Shown: piece after piece, positions 26,318-35,501 of the stretch | How the letters are laid out: each line of letters begins with the position of its first letter | Position numbering within the stretch: position 1 is the stretch's first letter | Assembly (NCBI RefSeq): GCF_002973525.1 | Contig: NZ_PVEN01000001.1 | Span: 248,001-312,000, forward strand | DNA: 64,000 nt | Direction: 5' to 3' | Source of the DNA: Paraburkholderia sp. BL21I4N1 | Lineage (GTDB): Bacteria > Pseudomonadota > Gammaproteobacteria > Burkholderiales > Burkholderiaceae | Notes under the pieces: model-generated | Seen by the model: the letters and a program-made list of their open reading frames with translations, nothing else | Database searches by the model: none | What the model was told of the DNA's origin: nothing | Position numbers and translations under genes: made by a program

Positions 26318-27400
26318 ATGGCAGCAGTGCAACTGAGCGGCATCTTCAAACGCTACGGCGACACGCAAGTGGTGCACGGCATCGATCTCGACATCGACGA
26401 CGGCGAGTTCGTCGTGCTGGTCGGGCCGTCGGGCTGCGGCAAGAGCACGCTGATGCGGATGGTGGCCGGGCTCGAGGAAATCAGCGGCGGCGACCTGATG
26501 ATAGGCGGCACACGGGCGAACACGCTCGCGCCGCAGCAACGCAATATTTCGATGGTGTTCCAGAGCTATGCGCTCTATCCGCACCTGTCGGTCTACGAAA
26601 ACATTGCCTTCGGACCGCGCATTCGCAAGGAGTCGTCGGCGAGCTTCAAGCCGCGGATCGAAGCCGCCGCGAAGATGCTGAATCTCGGCGGCTATCTGGA
26701 CCGCTTGCCGCGTGCGCTCTCGGGCGGTCAACGGCAACGCGTGGCGATGGGTCGCGCGGTGGTGCGCGAGCCGTCGCTGTTTCTGTTCGACGAACCCCTG
26801 TCCAATCTCGACGCCAAGCTGCGCGTGCAGATGCGCACGGAAATCAAGGCGCTGCATCAGCGCCTGAAGAATACGGTGATCTACGTCACGCACGATCAGA
26901 TCGAAGCGATGACCATGGCCGATCGCATCGTCGTGATGAACGCGGGGCGGATCGAACAGATGGGGCGTCCGCTGGAGTTGTACGATCGTCCGGCGAATCT
27001 GTTCGTCGCGAGCTTCCTCGGCTCGCCGTCGATGAATTTTGCCGAAGGCGTGGTGGCGAGCGGCGCGCAAGGCCCAGGCCTCATGTTGAAACTGACCGGC
27101 GGCGGCGAGATCGTGCTGGAAGGCGCGTCGGCTTCGGCGGCGGTCGGTGCGAAGGTCACGCTCGGCGTGCGCCCCGAACACATCGAGACCATGGCGCAGA
27201 CGCCGGACGCCACGATGGAAGTCGAAGTGGTCGAGCCGACTGGCGCGGAGACCCACTTGTACGGGAAAATAGGCGGCAGCACGTGGTGCGTGACGACGCG
27301 CCAGCGCTCGAAAATCGAGCCCGGCCAGCGTGTCGCGCTGCGTTTTCCGGCGGAACATATTCATCTGTTCGATACGGAGAGTGGGCGCAGGCTGGTCTAA
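26318..27400 (+). CDS. ATP-binding subunit of the sugar ABC importer (MalK/UgpC type)
   Basis: The product is 360 aa from ATG 26318 (GAGGA upstream). Walker A is GPSGCGKST, the Q-loop lies in FQSYALYPHLSVYENIAFG, the signature is LSGGQRQRVAMGRA and Walker B LFLFDEPLSNLDAKLR, with switch His in VIYVTHDQ. The last 110 residues form the OB-fold/TOBE regulatory domain of CUT1 ATPases. The 75 bases before it are free of coding, and the SDR gene is just upstream in the same direction. CUT1 ATPases may serve several transporters. Confidence 0.93.
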   Translation: MAAVQLSGIFKRYGDTQVVHGIDLDIDDGEFVVLVGPSGCGKSTLMRMVAGLEEISGGDLMIGGTRANTLAPQQRNISMVFQSYALYPHLSVYENIAFGPRIRKESSASFKPRIEAAAKMLNLGGYLDRLPRALSGGQRQRVAMGRAVVREPSLFLFDEPLSNLDAKLRVQMRTEIKALHQRLKNTVIYVTHDQIEAMTMADRIVVMNAGRIEQMGRPLELYDRPANLFVASFLGSPSMNFAEGVVASGAQGPGLMLKLTGGGEIVLEGASASAAVGAKVTLGVRPEHIETMAQTPDATMEVEVVEPTGAETHLYGKIGGSTWCVTTRQRSKIEPGQRVALRFPAEHIHLFDTESGRRLV

Positions 27401-27459
27401 GCCGCGTGTTGCCGTCCGAATCTGACTGAGACTGCGACGCGGATTCATTTAACCCGTAA

Positions 27460-27486
27460 GAAAACGCTGGGACGTCCCGCGTTTTC
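27460..27486. promoter_or_regulatory. Near-perfect 27-bp dyad before the RpiR gene
   Basis: GAAAACGC and GCGTTTTC flank the self-complementary decamer GGGACGTCCC, with one extra T on the left. It lies 59 bases after the ATPase stop and 92 before the RpiR start. It could be a terminator (the right arm contains TTTT) or an autoregulatory operator. Confidence 0.5.
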
Positions 27487-27577
27487 CGCTCCGCAGTCAG
27501 TCCATCGCCCCGCAGGAAGTCCCCTTCGGAGGCCGGCGCGAAGCGACAAGTCTGAGGGCGCTTTTAAGGAATACCGG

Positions 27578-28441
27578 GTGTCCGCACCGAACTTGATTCC
27601 CCACATCCGCAGCGCGTTGGCCAATTTGCGGCCTGCCGAACGCAAGGTCGCCGATATGGTGCTGAGCGACGTCGACTTCGCCATGCGTGCGAGCATCACC
27701 GAACTCGCGCAGCGCGCCGACGTGTCCGAGCCCTCCGTCACGCGTTTTTGCCGCGCGATCGGGGCGCATGGTCTGCGCGACTTCAAGATGCAACTAGCGC
27801 AGAGCGTGGCAGGCGGCATGCCGTACGCGTCGACCGCGGTGGCGCGCGACGACGACGTGCAGACCTTGATGGACAAGGTGGGCGAAGCGGCGATCGACGG
27901 CATCACGCACGCTCGCGGCGCGCTGGACCCCGCCGTGGTGGAGAGCGCGATCGCGGCGCTGTCGAGCGCAGGACGCGTGTTCTTCTTCGGCGTCGGTTCG
28001 GGGTCGGGCCTTGTGGCGCAAGACGCGGCATTGCGCTTCCTGCGGCTCGACATTGCGTCGACCGCGTTTACGGACGGCCACTTGCAGCGTTTGTACGCGG
28101 GGCTGATGGAGCCGGGCGACGTGGCATTCGCCATTTCGCATTCGGGCCGCAGCGTCGAAGTGAATGAAAGCATGCAGATTGCAAAAGAGCGTGGCGCGAC
28201 CACCATTGCGCTGACCAACGTCGGTTCGCGGCTGGCGTGGCTGGTCGATATTCCGCTGCTGCTGCGCGTGCCGAGTCCGATCGATCCGAACACGCCGGGC
28301 GTGTCGCGGCTCGTGCATCTGTGCATCATGGACGCGCTTGCGATCGGCGTCGCGCTGAAAGCCGGTCCGAAGACGCTGGAGAAGATGCGGCATGCGAAGG
28401 CCAGGTTGGCGTCGCATGAGCCGGAGGCGACCGGGGAATGA
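27578..28441 (+). CDS. RpiR-family transcriptional regulator (HTH + SIS)
   Basis: The 287-aa protein has an N-terminal HTH_6 domain (PHIRSALANLRPAERKVADM and ITELAQRADVSEPSVTRFCR) and a C-terminal SIS sugar-phosphate-binding domain (VFFFGVGSGSGLVAQDAALR, AFAISHSGRSVEVNESMQIA). RpiR proteins respond to phosphorylated sugars and repress or activate carbohydrate genes. The start is GTG with AAGGA seven bases upstream. It closes the plus-strand arm of the sugar locus and is the likely regulator of both arms. Confidence 0.92.
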   Translation: MSAPNLIPHIRSALANLRPAERKVADMVLSDVDFAMRASITELAQRADVSEPSVTRFCRAIGAHGLRDFKMQLAQSVAGGMPYASTAVARDDDVQTLMDKVGEAAIDGITHARGALDPAVVESAIAALSSAGRVFFFGVGSGSGLVAQDAALRFLRLDIASTAFTDGHLQRLYAGLMEPGDVAFAISHSGRSVEVNESMQIAKERGATTIALTNVGSRLAWLVDIPLLLRVPSPIDPNTPGVSRLVHLCIMDALAIGVALKAGPKTLEKMRHAKARLASHEPEATGE

Positions 28442-28663
28442 TCGTCACGTAGCCGTTCGTGGAACCTGCTGACTTTCCCCCGCTCTTTGCGCTCCGCATA
28501 AATCCCATCTGCTGGCTATCAGCGATACCGCGCTGAAACGCCCATATTCACACTCCCGCCTCATCACCGTTTTACAACGGACACCGCTCGCCCTAAAATC
28601 CGCCGCACTAGCTCGATTCGCGAGCCCGCCGCAGAACGTCAAATAAAGCAAACCGGGAGAACA

Positions 28664-29422
28664 ATGAAAAAACTCACCGCCTTAGTCGCGCTGTGCCTGC
28701 CCCTGGTCGCGCATGCCGATGCCGATACGGATGCGAGGACCGCTTGCCAAGCCAATCTGACCCAATGGATGAAAACGTTGCACCCCGGCCGCCAACTCGA
28801 CAGCGAGCACGCGGCGTGCAAGGTCTGGCCGGCGGACCCGTCGCTGACGCTGGCCGTGCAGCCGATGCCCCAGGCCGGCGCCACCGACGATCAAGCCGTG
28901 TACGACGTCGAAGTGCTGGTCGCCGATAGCAAGTCCGGCGCGATCGTCGCGCACTTCTACGAACCGTCGGCGATTACGTCCGACGCGATCCGCTTCAGTT
29001 CGATCGATCTCGACACGGCCCGCTATCAGTTGACGCCGCAACTACGTGCGTTCGGCGTGCGCGTGACGTACGAGGGTTCGTCGCGCGTCAATCCGTACGA
29101 AGCGCAGGCGCTGAGCCTGTATGTACAGGACGGCCACACGCTGCGTCGCGTGCTCGACGACATGGTCGTCGCGAGCGACTCCGGCGAATGGGACGGCAAT
29201 TGCGCGGGAACGTTTTCGTCGGTCGCGCGTTCGCTCGCCGTCGGTCCGGCCAACGCTTCCGGTTATGCAACGTTGCGCGTGGGTGAAACATCGAAAGATC
29301 GCGTGAGCAAGCAGACGAGTAGCGATTGCGTGTCGAAGGAGGGCGCGCCGAAACGCGCGACCACCACGCTGAACTACAACGGCACAGCCTACAGCGTGCC
29401 GAAAGCCCTGCACTATGAGTGA
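28664..29422 (+). CDS. Secreted protein of unknown function, first gene of an envelope cluster
   Basis: The 252-aa product has a short signal peptide (MKKLTALVALCLPLVAHADA). The mature part contains four or five cysteines (QAN-region Cys28, Cys52, Cys near 180 and 224) and beta-rich sequence such as YDVEVLVADSKSGAIVAHFY and EAQALSLYVQDGHTLRRVLD. I do not recognise a domain. It probably lies in the periplasm. The stop overlaps the next start by eight bases, so the cluster 28664-33408 is translationally coupled. GGGAGAACA precedes the ATG. Confidence 0.8.
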   Translation: MKKLTALVALCLPLVAHADADTDARTACQANLTQWMKTLHPGRQLDSEHAACKVWPADPSLTLAVQPMPQAGATDDQAVYDVEVLVADSKSGAIVAHFYEPSAITSDAIRFSSIDLDTARYQLTPQLRAFGVRVTYEGSSRVNPYEAQALSLYVQDGHTLRRVLDDMVVASDSGEWDGNCAGTFSSVARSLAVGPANASGYATLRVGETSKDRVSKQTSSDCVSKEGAPKRATTTLNYNGTAYSVPKALHYE

Positions 29423-30662
29423 TGGCGGCACATCGCGGCAAAAGCGGCGCGCGTTCGCCGTTTTTGTCGCGTTGTCGCTTGTCGTTCTGAGCGCCGCGTG
29501 CAGCCGCCCGGTGACGCCGTTGCCGAACGACGCCTACGTCTGGCAGCGTAAATGGACGCCGTCGGTCACAGCGGCGATCCAGCATAGCCGTGGCCTGGTG
29601 CAATCGTGGCACGTGCTGGCCGCCGAGAAAGACAGCCGGAATGACTGGACCGTCGTGTCGCCGGATTGGGCCACGCTCGCGGCAACGGGTGCGCCGATCA
29701 CGGCCGTGGTGCGAATCGACGGCCAACTCGACGATCTGAACAGCTTGCCGACCGCGCGCATCGGTCAACTCGCCGACGACTGGAAACAGCATGGCGTTCC
29801 ACTCGCGGCCATCGAAATCGACCACGACTGCGCGACCTCGAAACTCGCGGCCTATACGCGGTTTCTCGCCGCACTGCGTGCGCAACTCGATCCCGCCGTC
29901 AAGCTGACGATCACCGCGCTGCCCACCTGGCTCGACAGCCGCGCGCTCGACGCGCTGCTGGCGCAAGCCGATACCTCCATTCTTCAGGTCCACGCGGTGA
30001 TGAACCCGGTGCAAGGCCTGTTCGATCCTGCGCAAGCGCGCGCGTGGCTGCATGCTTTCGCGCGCCGCACGCAGCGGCCATGGCGCGTCGCGTTGCCCAC
30101 TTACGGCTCGCGCGTGACGTGGGGCGAAGAGGGGCGCGTGGCCGGCATTGAAAGCGAACGTCCCATGCTGCTCGCGAACGGCTCCGCGCAGGGCCTATCG
30201 CATGAACTGGTCGCGCAGCCCGAGCAGATTGCCGCGTTCGTCACGCAGATCGAAGGCGATGAATTGCGCGGTCTGGCGGGCGTCGTCTGGTTCCGCTTAC
30301 CCACCGACGCCGACGCGCGCGCGTGGAGCTCGACCACCTGGCGCGCAATCTTGAGCCATGCGCCGCTGACTTCGGCCGTGACCGTCGACGTTCATCCGAA
30401 CGCGCAACAGCCTGGCTTGTTCGACGTGTCGCTAGTGAGCAGCGGCAACGCCGACTCGACGCTGCCGGCGGTCGTACGCACCGACGCCGCCTGCCAGGCC
30501 GCGGATGGCATCAACGGTTATGCACTCGATTACGACGCGCGCGGCATGCTGCTGCGTCGCGTACAACCCGGCTTGTTGCGCGCGGGCATGCGCCGCGACA
30601 TCGGCTGGCTTCGCTGCGGCGAAACCGATCACCACAAGGTCTCCGTTCATGTTGAACCGTAA
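29415..30662 (+). CDS. DUF3142-containing lipoprotein
   Basis: The 415-aa product starts with a basic stretch and the hydrophobic VFVALSLVVLSAAC, a lipobox that suggests lipidation at Cys30. The central region (DAYVWQRKWTPSVTAAIQHS; AAIEIDHDCATSKLAAYTRF; RPWRVALPTYGSRVTWGEEG) resembles DUF3142, a TIM-barrel-like domain distantly similar to glycosidases. The Asp-His-Asp and GLAGVVWFRLP segments are where catalytic acids of that fold would be. The gene overlaps its neighbours by 8 and 14 bases. Confidence 0.78.
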   Translation: MSDGGTSRQKRRAFAVFVALSLVVLSAACSRPVTPLPNDAYVWQRKWTPSVTAAIQHSRGLVQSWHVLAAEKDSRNDWTVVSPDWATLAATGAPITAVVRIDGQLDDLNSLPTARIGQLADDWKQHGVPLAAIEIDHDCATSKLAAYTRFLAALRAQLDPAVKLTITALPTWLDSRALDALLAQADTSILQVHAVMNPVQGLFDPAQARAWLHAFARRTQRPWRVALPTYGSRVTWGEEGRVAGIESERPMLLANGSAQGLSHELVAQPEQIAAFVTQIEGDELRGLAGVVWFRLPTDADARAWSSTTWRAILSHAPLTSAVTVDVHPNAQQPGLFDVSLVSSGNADSTLPAVVRTDAACQAADGINGYALDYDARGMLLRRVQPGLLRAGMRRDIGWLRCGETDHHKVSVHVEP

Positions 30663-33408
30663 ATATGTCGCATTCGGCGGCGCGTTCGTGCTGCTGGCCG
30701 GTGCCGTGATCGTCCACGCTTGTGGACCGTTTTTTCCGTTGCAATTGCTCGACAATCGCGCGGGTACGCTATCCGGCACGCCGAACAATTCGTTCGCTTA
30801 TGAGGTGGCGCGGCTCGTGACGCCAGGCGATCATTTGCTGGCGCCCGAAGCGGTGCCGGTTGCGGCGGGTGCGCAAGCGGCGGATCCGGCGCAGGCGGTG
30901 TTGAGCGGTTTGACGCCTGCACAGATCGCGACACTTGCCGCGATGGCCAAAGCTAACGATGGCGATGCGGCGTATGCGCTAGGAGCCGGTGTGCCGGACG
31001 CGCAACGTCTCTATGGCGCGGCCGACGTGGACTATACGCACGCGCTGACGGGGTGCGCGAGTACGGCGGTGGCTTCAGCGGCGCCAGGGTCGGCTTCAGC
31101 GGCCTCCGGCTCTTCGGCAGCGGCAGCCAATGCGGCAGCGGCAAGCGCGACGCCAAACGCAGCGGCATCGAGCTCGTCGGCTTCCGATGCGAACGCATCG
31201 AATCAAACCGCGCCCGACCCCAGCAATGCGTCGTCGTCGAGCACCGCCACCACGCCAGCCGCTTGCGCCAGCAAAAACGTTCTCCTGACCCGCGCCGCGA
31301 CCCGCCTCGAAGCGATATTCGCGTTACCCGGCTCATCCAGTGCGCCGCGTTCGGTAGCGGCAGCCACCGAACTCGCGGCGATTGCGCAGGCGCGTGCCGA
31401 CTCCTGCACCGATGCCGGCGCATGCAAGACCCTTACCGCCGCGTTGCCCGCTGCCTACGCGCGCCCGCGCACCCTCGCCGCGAACGGCGCGCCCGACCCG
31501 CAAGGTCTCGCGGTCGCGAGTTTCGGCGATGAAGCGCTGACCTATCTGTACGATCAGAAATCGGACAAGCAGTGCGATTACCGCAGCTTCCTGAACGACA
31601 CACCTTGCGCGGCGGCGATCACGCCCGCGAACCTGAAGCGGGCCATCGGGCTCTATGCGCAACAGGCGGCGCGCGGCGGCGTGAGCGGCGTGGAGTCGCT
31701 GCAGTTCATCGCGGCATGGGCGCTGGCCGGCAAAACGAGGGTTGCGTCGCTGATCGACGATCCAATCGCGCAACGCCTGCTGGTGGCGTACGCGCTCGCG
31801 CGCGAAGGCGATATCGTCAACGACCAGCCGGCGAGCGCGTCCGAATACTACGGCGGCTACGACAACAGCTTCGGGCCGACCGGCTATGCCGACGCCGCAC
31901 GCGGCGACAAAGGCATCAAGGCGAATCCGGCCTTGGTCTCGTTGGTGGAGTCGATCCGGCAGCGTGGCATTGATCATGTGGCGGGCGCCGATCGTCTGGC
32001 CGCGCTGGCTTATCGAGTCGGCCGCTACGACTTCGCCGGCATGCTGGCGGCGCGCGAGCACAGCGCGCTGGCGAGCTGGGTGAGCGCGAAACTCGCGTTA
32101 CGCCGGGGCGATACGGCTGCGGCCGTGCAGGCGTATGCGCAGGCCTCGAAGGGTTTTCCGACCGCCGATTCGAGCGTGGAGCCGGCGGGCGTGCGATTGA
32201 TCAAAGGCGAGCAGGCCGTGCTGACCTTGTCGCGTGGACAGTATGTCGAGGCGCTCGGTTATCTGTTCGACGCCGCGTCGCGGCGCAACGACGTGAGCGC
32301 GAACGAAGACTCGGTGACCGAAATCGCGTACGGCAGCGATATGGCGTATATCGCTGAGCGCGTGCTCACCACGGACGAGCTGAAGCACTTTGTCGATACG
32401 CGGGTGCCGACATGGTCCGCCGCGCCGCCGCTGCCGACCGATCCGAACGCGTATTACTCGGCGCGGCCGTCCGCTGGCGACTCGTTGCGTTATCTGCTGG
32501 CACGCCGCCTCGTGAGAGAGGGCCGTATCGATGACGCCTTGCCATACTTCCCCGCCGACGACGATCCGCGTTACAGCGCCTACGACTGGAAAAACGGCCA
32601 AACGGTGCGCACGCAACTCCATCTGCGTGAGCTCGCGCACGACTATGGCGCCGCGCTCGACCAGACGCAGCATGCGTGGACCCGCACGAATCGCGCGCGT
32701 GGCTGGTTTGCCGCGGCGACGCTCGCGAAACAGTTCGGCATGGAATTGATGGGCTACGAGCAGGGACCGGATTATCACGACATCGACGGCGATTTCGAAG
32801 GCGGCTCGGGACGCTCGGGCGTGATCGGCGCGCGCGTGGCGCGGGGTTCGGACGCGAACGCGGCCAGCGACGCGGCTGCTTCAGCTTCCGCGGCGAAATC
32901 GCCGGATACACCGGCGACGCGCGCGGCGGACGATCTGGCGGGACCGTTCGTCACCGCCGATGAAAAGCGCCGCTACGCGGCAAGCGAAAGCCAGCCGTTG
33001 ACGCGCTTTCACTACCGCGAGATTGCCGCCGGATACATCGCAAAAGCGGCCGACGCATTGCCCGCGCGCTCGCAGGCGTTTGCCGCCGTGTTGTGCCGCG
33101 GGACGGACTGGATGCACAACTACGATCCCGAACGCGCGCAGGGTTTTTACAAGCGCTATGTGAAGGAAGGCGCGTATGTGGACTTCGGCGGTGGTTCGTT
33201 CGGGGCGTTGTGCCCGGAGCCGGATTTCAAGGCGGCGGCGACGTTCACTTATACGCAGGCGTGGCGCGACGCTCGGCGTGATGTCGGGCGACATAAGAAG
33301 CGCGCTGCGGCGATTGGGGGGCTGGTGCTGGCCGGGTTGATGGGGGTGGGTTGGTGGTGGTATCGGCGGAGGACGGCGCGGCGGACTGCGGCCGGCCGCG
33401 GCGAATGA
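30649..33408 (+). CDS. Large repeat-type envelope protein of unknown function
   Basis: From ATG 30649 (AAGG upstream) the product is 919 aa. The N-terminus has a hydrophobic segment ending AVIVHACGPFFPLQLL, possibly a lipobox-like cleavage site. Residues about 135-205 are an Ala/Ser low-complexity region. The middle is helical and resembles tetratricopeptide/SEL1-type repeats (LALRRGDTAAAVQAYAQASK, KRAIGLYAQQAARGGVSGVE). A single C-terminal membrane helix (IGGLVLAGLMGVGWWWYRRR) with a positive tail would leave the bulk in the periplasm. I cannot name a family. It is always transcribed with the DUF3142 gene here because of the 14-base overlap. Confidence 0.78.
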   Translation: MLNRKYVAFGGAFVLLAGAVIVHACGPFFPLQLLDNRAGTLSGTPNNSFAYEVARLVTPGDHLLAPEAVPVAAGAQAADPAQAVLSGLTPAQIATLAAMAKANDGDAAYALGAGVPDAQRLYGAADVDYTHALTGCASTAVASAAPGSASAASGSSAAAANAAAASATPNAAASSSSASDANASNQTAPDPSNASSSSTATTPAACASKNVLLTRAATRLEAIFALPGSSSAPRSVAAATELAAIAQARADSCTDAGACKTLTAALPAAYARPRTLAANGAPDPQGLAVASFGDEALTYLYDQKSDKQCDYRSFLNDTPCAAAITPANLKRAIGLYAQQAARGGVSGVESLQFIAAWALAGKTRVASLIDDPIAQRLLVAYALAREGDIVNDQPASASEYYGGYDNSFGPTGYADAARGDKGIKANPALVSLVESIRQRGIDHVAGADRLAALAYRVGRYDFAGMLAAREHSALASWVSAKLALRRGDTAAAVQAYAQASKGFPTADSSVEPAGVRLIKGEQAVLTLSRGQYVEALGYLFDAASRRNDVSANEDSVTEIAYGSDMAYIAERVLTTDELKHFVDTRVPTWSAAPPLPTDPNAYYSARPSAGDSLRYLLARRLVREGRIDDALPYFPADDDPRYSAYDWKNGQTVRTQLHLRELAHDYGAALDQTQHAWTRTNRARGWFAAATLAKQFGMELMGYEQGPDYHDIDGDFEGGSGRSGVIGARVARGSDANAASDAAASASAAKSPDTPATRAADDLAGPFVTADEKRRYAASESQPLTRFHYREIAAGYIAKAADALPARSQAFAAVLCRGTDWMHNYDPERAQGFYKRYVKEGAYVDFGGGSFGALCPEPDFKAAATFTYTQAWRDARRDVGRHKKRAAAIGGLVLAGLMGVGWWWYRRRTARRTAAGRGE

Positions 33409-33413
33409 CGCAA

Positions 33414-34334
33414 TCAACATCGTTGTCCGGTGCCGCTCGCCTCTGCGATCCACCCAAACCGCCGCGACAATCTCAGCGTCGCAGCGCGCAAGGTCTGCGC
33501 TGGGCCGCCTGTCAGATCGCTATCGAAGCTGCCGCTCGGTCCCATCAGCGCCAGCACCAGACAGATGCTGCCGGTGTGATCCAGCACCGGCGCGGCCAGC
33601 GTATTGATACCGGGCACAGGGCGGCTCAACGCAGTATCGATACCGTTCACGCGGATTTGCGCGAGGCGTTGCGCGTAGGCTTGAGTCAGCGGCGTTAGCG
33701 CGGAGTTCGCGCCGGCGTTTGGGTCCACCGCCTTCGACACACTGGCTCCAGCGGCACGCGCTTTCGCGGCAAAAATATCCGCCGCGTCCGCCCCCGCCAG
33801 CCGAAGATGATCCTGCGTCAGAAGACCGGCGCGCACGTCGTCGGCAACATAAGCGGCGAATACGCGACCAATCGCCGTATTCACCAGCGACATCACCGTG
33901 CCGACCCGCAAGCTCACATGCAGCGGCCGCGCCGATTCCTCCAGACGCACGACGGTCGGCCCAAGCGGTCCGAGCACCGCCATCGCGACGCTCATCGCCG
34001 TCGACGCCGCCAGTTCGACCACCTCGGGTTCCGCCTCACGCGCCGGCGAGAGTCGCTGCAAGCCGATCAACCCGAGTTCCAGCGCGAGCGGCCCGGCTTC
34101 GAAACAGCCCGACGCGTCGCGCTTGAGCAAACCGATTTTCAGCAGACTGACCAGATGCGGAAACGCTTTGGCCGGCGGCATGCCGGCGGCCGCCGCGAGA
34201 TCGCGCAAATTCAGCGGACGTGCCGCCGAGACCAGCGCCGCCAGCAATTCGCCGGTGCTGTCGAGCGACTGGATGCCGCGCTGCGGTTTTGCATCGGCCG
34301 AAGCGGCGGGAGAGGGGACGAGATGATCTGTCAC
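33414..34334 (-). CDS. IclR-family regulator, promoter-distal copy
   Basis: The 306-aa protein has an N-terminal winged helix (GIQSLDSTGELLAALVSAAR; LRDLAAAAGMPPAKAFPHLV) and a C-terminal GAF-like effector domain (GPLGPTVVRLEESARPLHVS; INTLAAPVLDHTGSICLVLA). It overlaps the upstream IclR gene by four bases (34331-34334) and shares its architecture, so the pair looks like a tandem duplication. Both carry N-terminal extensions of about 20-35 residues before the usual IclR start. The likely target is the divergent catabolic operon at 35502-40021. Confidence 0.9.
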   Translation of the reverse strand: MTDHLVPSPAASADAKPQRGIQSLDSTGELLAALVSAARPLNLRDLAAAAGMPPAKAFPHLVSLLKIGLLKRDASGCFEAGPLALELGLIGLQRLSPAREAEPEVVELAASTAMSVAMAVLGPLGPTVVRLEESARPLHVSLRVGTVMSLVNTAIGRVFAAYVADDVRAGLLTQDHLRLAGADAADIFAAKARAAGASVSKAVDPNAGANSALTPLTQAYAQRLAQIRVNGIDTALSRPVPGINTLAAPVLDHTGSICLVLALMGPSGSFDSDLTGGPAQTLRAATLRLSRRFGWIAEASGTGQRC

Positions 34335-35242
34335 GTGGTGGCGGTGGAAGAAGCTAACTGGGAAGGCGTAGCGGCGAGTTCAGCGCTAATGTCGTGAGCG
34401 GCTGCGAGCAATGCGCGGGCGATAGGACCGTCGGCGGCGACGTCGATCGCGCCGGTCGAGCCGATCACCGTCAACGCGAGCGACAACCCGCCGTCGCGAT
34501 CGAGCACCGGCGCGCTCAAACTGCTGATGCCCGGACTCGGCGCATCCACGCTACGTGCCAGACCGCGCGCGCGAATTTCGTTCAACGCGGTTTCGAACGC
34601 GGCGCTTTCGTCGGGCGGCGTCATTGCACTCATCACGCCAGTTGCATCATTCACCGCGCCCGACTGATTCGCCCACATCGCGTCCAGCACCTCGCGCGGC
34701 AGATGAGCGCAAAACACGCGTCCCGTCGAGGTAGCCGGCAGCGACATCACCGTGCCCACATGCAAATTGACGTGCAGCGGAAATCCCGCGTGCTCGTAGC
34801 GGACGATCGTCGGCCCTTGCGGTCCGGCAATACAGATCGCCACGCTGAAGCCGATCGCTTCGGCCAGCGCCGCGACGCGCGGCACGGCGGCGCGAAACGC
34901 CGGCTGGTTTTCCAGATGCAGCAGACCGAGCCGCAACGACAACGGCCCGGGTTCGTAGCGACCCGACAGTTCGTCGCGCTTGATCAGACCCAGCCGGCTC
35001 AAGCTCACCAGATAGGCGTGCGCCTGCCCCGGCGCGAGTTGCGCGGCCGTAGCGAGGTCCGACAAGGCCAGCGGCGTGCGCGCCTGCGCGAGCGCCAGCA
35101 GCACGCGGCCGCCCACTTCCACGCTCTGGATGCCGCGCTGCGGCTTGCCGCCCGGCGCGCTTTCGTCGCCGCCCGCGCCTTTGCCCACGGCCGGTTTCGC
35201 TGCTTTGCTCACACTCGCGCCCGTCCGTAAAAAAGGGTCCAT
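34331..35242 (-). CDS. IclR-family regulator, promoter-proximal copy
   Basis: The 303-aa protein has the same two domains: GIQSVEVGGRVLLALAQART and LSDLATAAQLAPGQAHAYLV (helix-turn-helix), then GPQGPTIVRYEHAGFPLHVN and ISSLSAPVLDRDGGLSLALT (effector pocket). A basic/Gly-rich N-terminal tail precedes the HTH. It is the first gene of a two-gene regulator unit and faces the MBL/hydroxylase operon across 260 bases. IclR proteins of this type usually sense aromatic or short organic acids. Confidence 0.92.
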   Translation of the reverse strand: MDPFLRTGASVSKAAKPAVGKGAGGDESAPGGKPQRGIQSVEVGGRVLLALAQARTPLALSDLATAAQLAPGQAHAYLVSLSRLGLIKRDELSGRYEPGPLSLRLGLLHLENQPAFRAAVPRVAALAEAIGFSVAICIAGPQGPTIVRYEHAGFPLHVNLHVGTVMSLPATSTGRVFCAHLPREVLDAMWANQSGAVNDATGVMSAMTPPDESAAFETALNEIRARGLARSVDAPSPGISSLSAPVLDRDGGLSLALTVIGSTGAIDVAADGPIARALLAAAHDISAELAATPSQLASSTATT

Positions 35243-35320
35243 GTTAACCGATGGTCTGGCCGAAAGCCTAAATGCAGCCGCCTCGTTCTGCCTTCATCTT
35301 AGGCATCTAATGATTTGCGT

Positions 35321-35340
35321 ATAGCGATGCATTTCGCTAT
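35321..35340. promoter_or_regulatory. Candidate IclR operator adjoining the -35 box
   Basis: The 20-bp element ATAGCGATGCATTTCGCTAT has perfect seven-base arms (ATAGCGA/TCGCTAT). Its last base is the first base of the TTGACA hexamer of the divergent operon's promoter, the position expected for a regulator that touches RNA polymerase or blocks it. Confidence 0.55.
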
Positions 35341-35369
35341 TGACAAATAAACTCGCGCAGCCCTACTAT
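35340..35369 (+). promoter_or_regulatory. Sigma-70 promoter of the MBL/hydroxylase operon
   Basis: A perfect TTGACA (35340-35345) and TACTAT (35364-35369) are separated by 18 bases. The predicted start near 35376 gives a leader of about 125 bases before ATG 35502. It is the best sigma-70 match I saw in the window. Confidence 0.65.
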
Positions 35370-35501
35370 GCATTCACCCCGACACACCGGCGCAGTCACA
35401 GAGTCAAAACGGGGCGAGACAATCCTCCAATACCGTCAGCTCGCGCACACCGTGCGCAGCCGGCCGTCTCGCCTCACGTCCAACTTTTGAGGGAGACAAG
35501 C

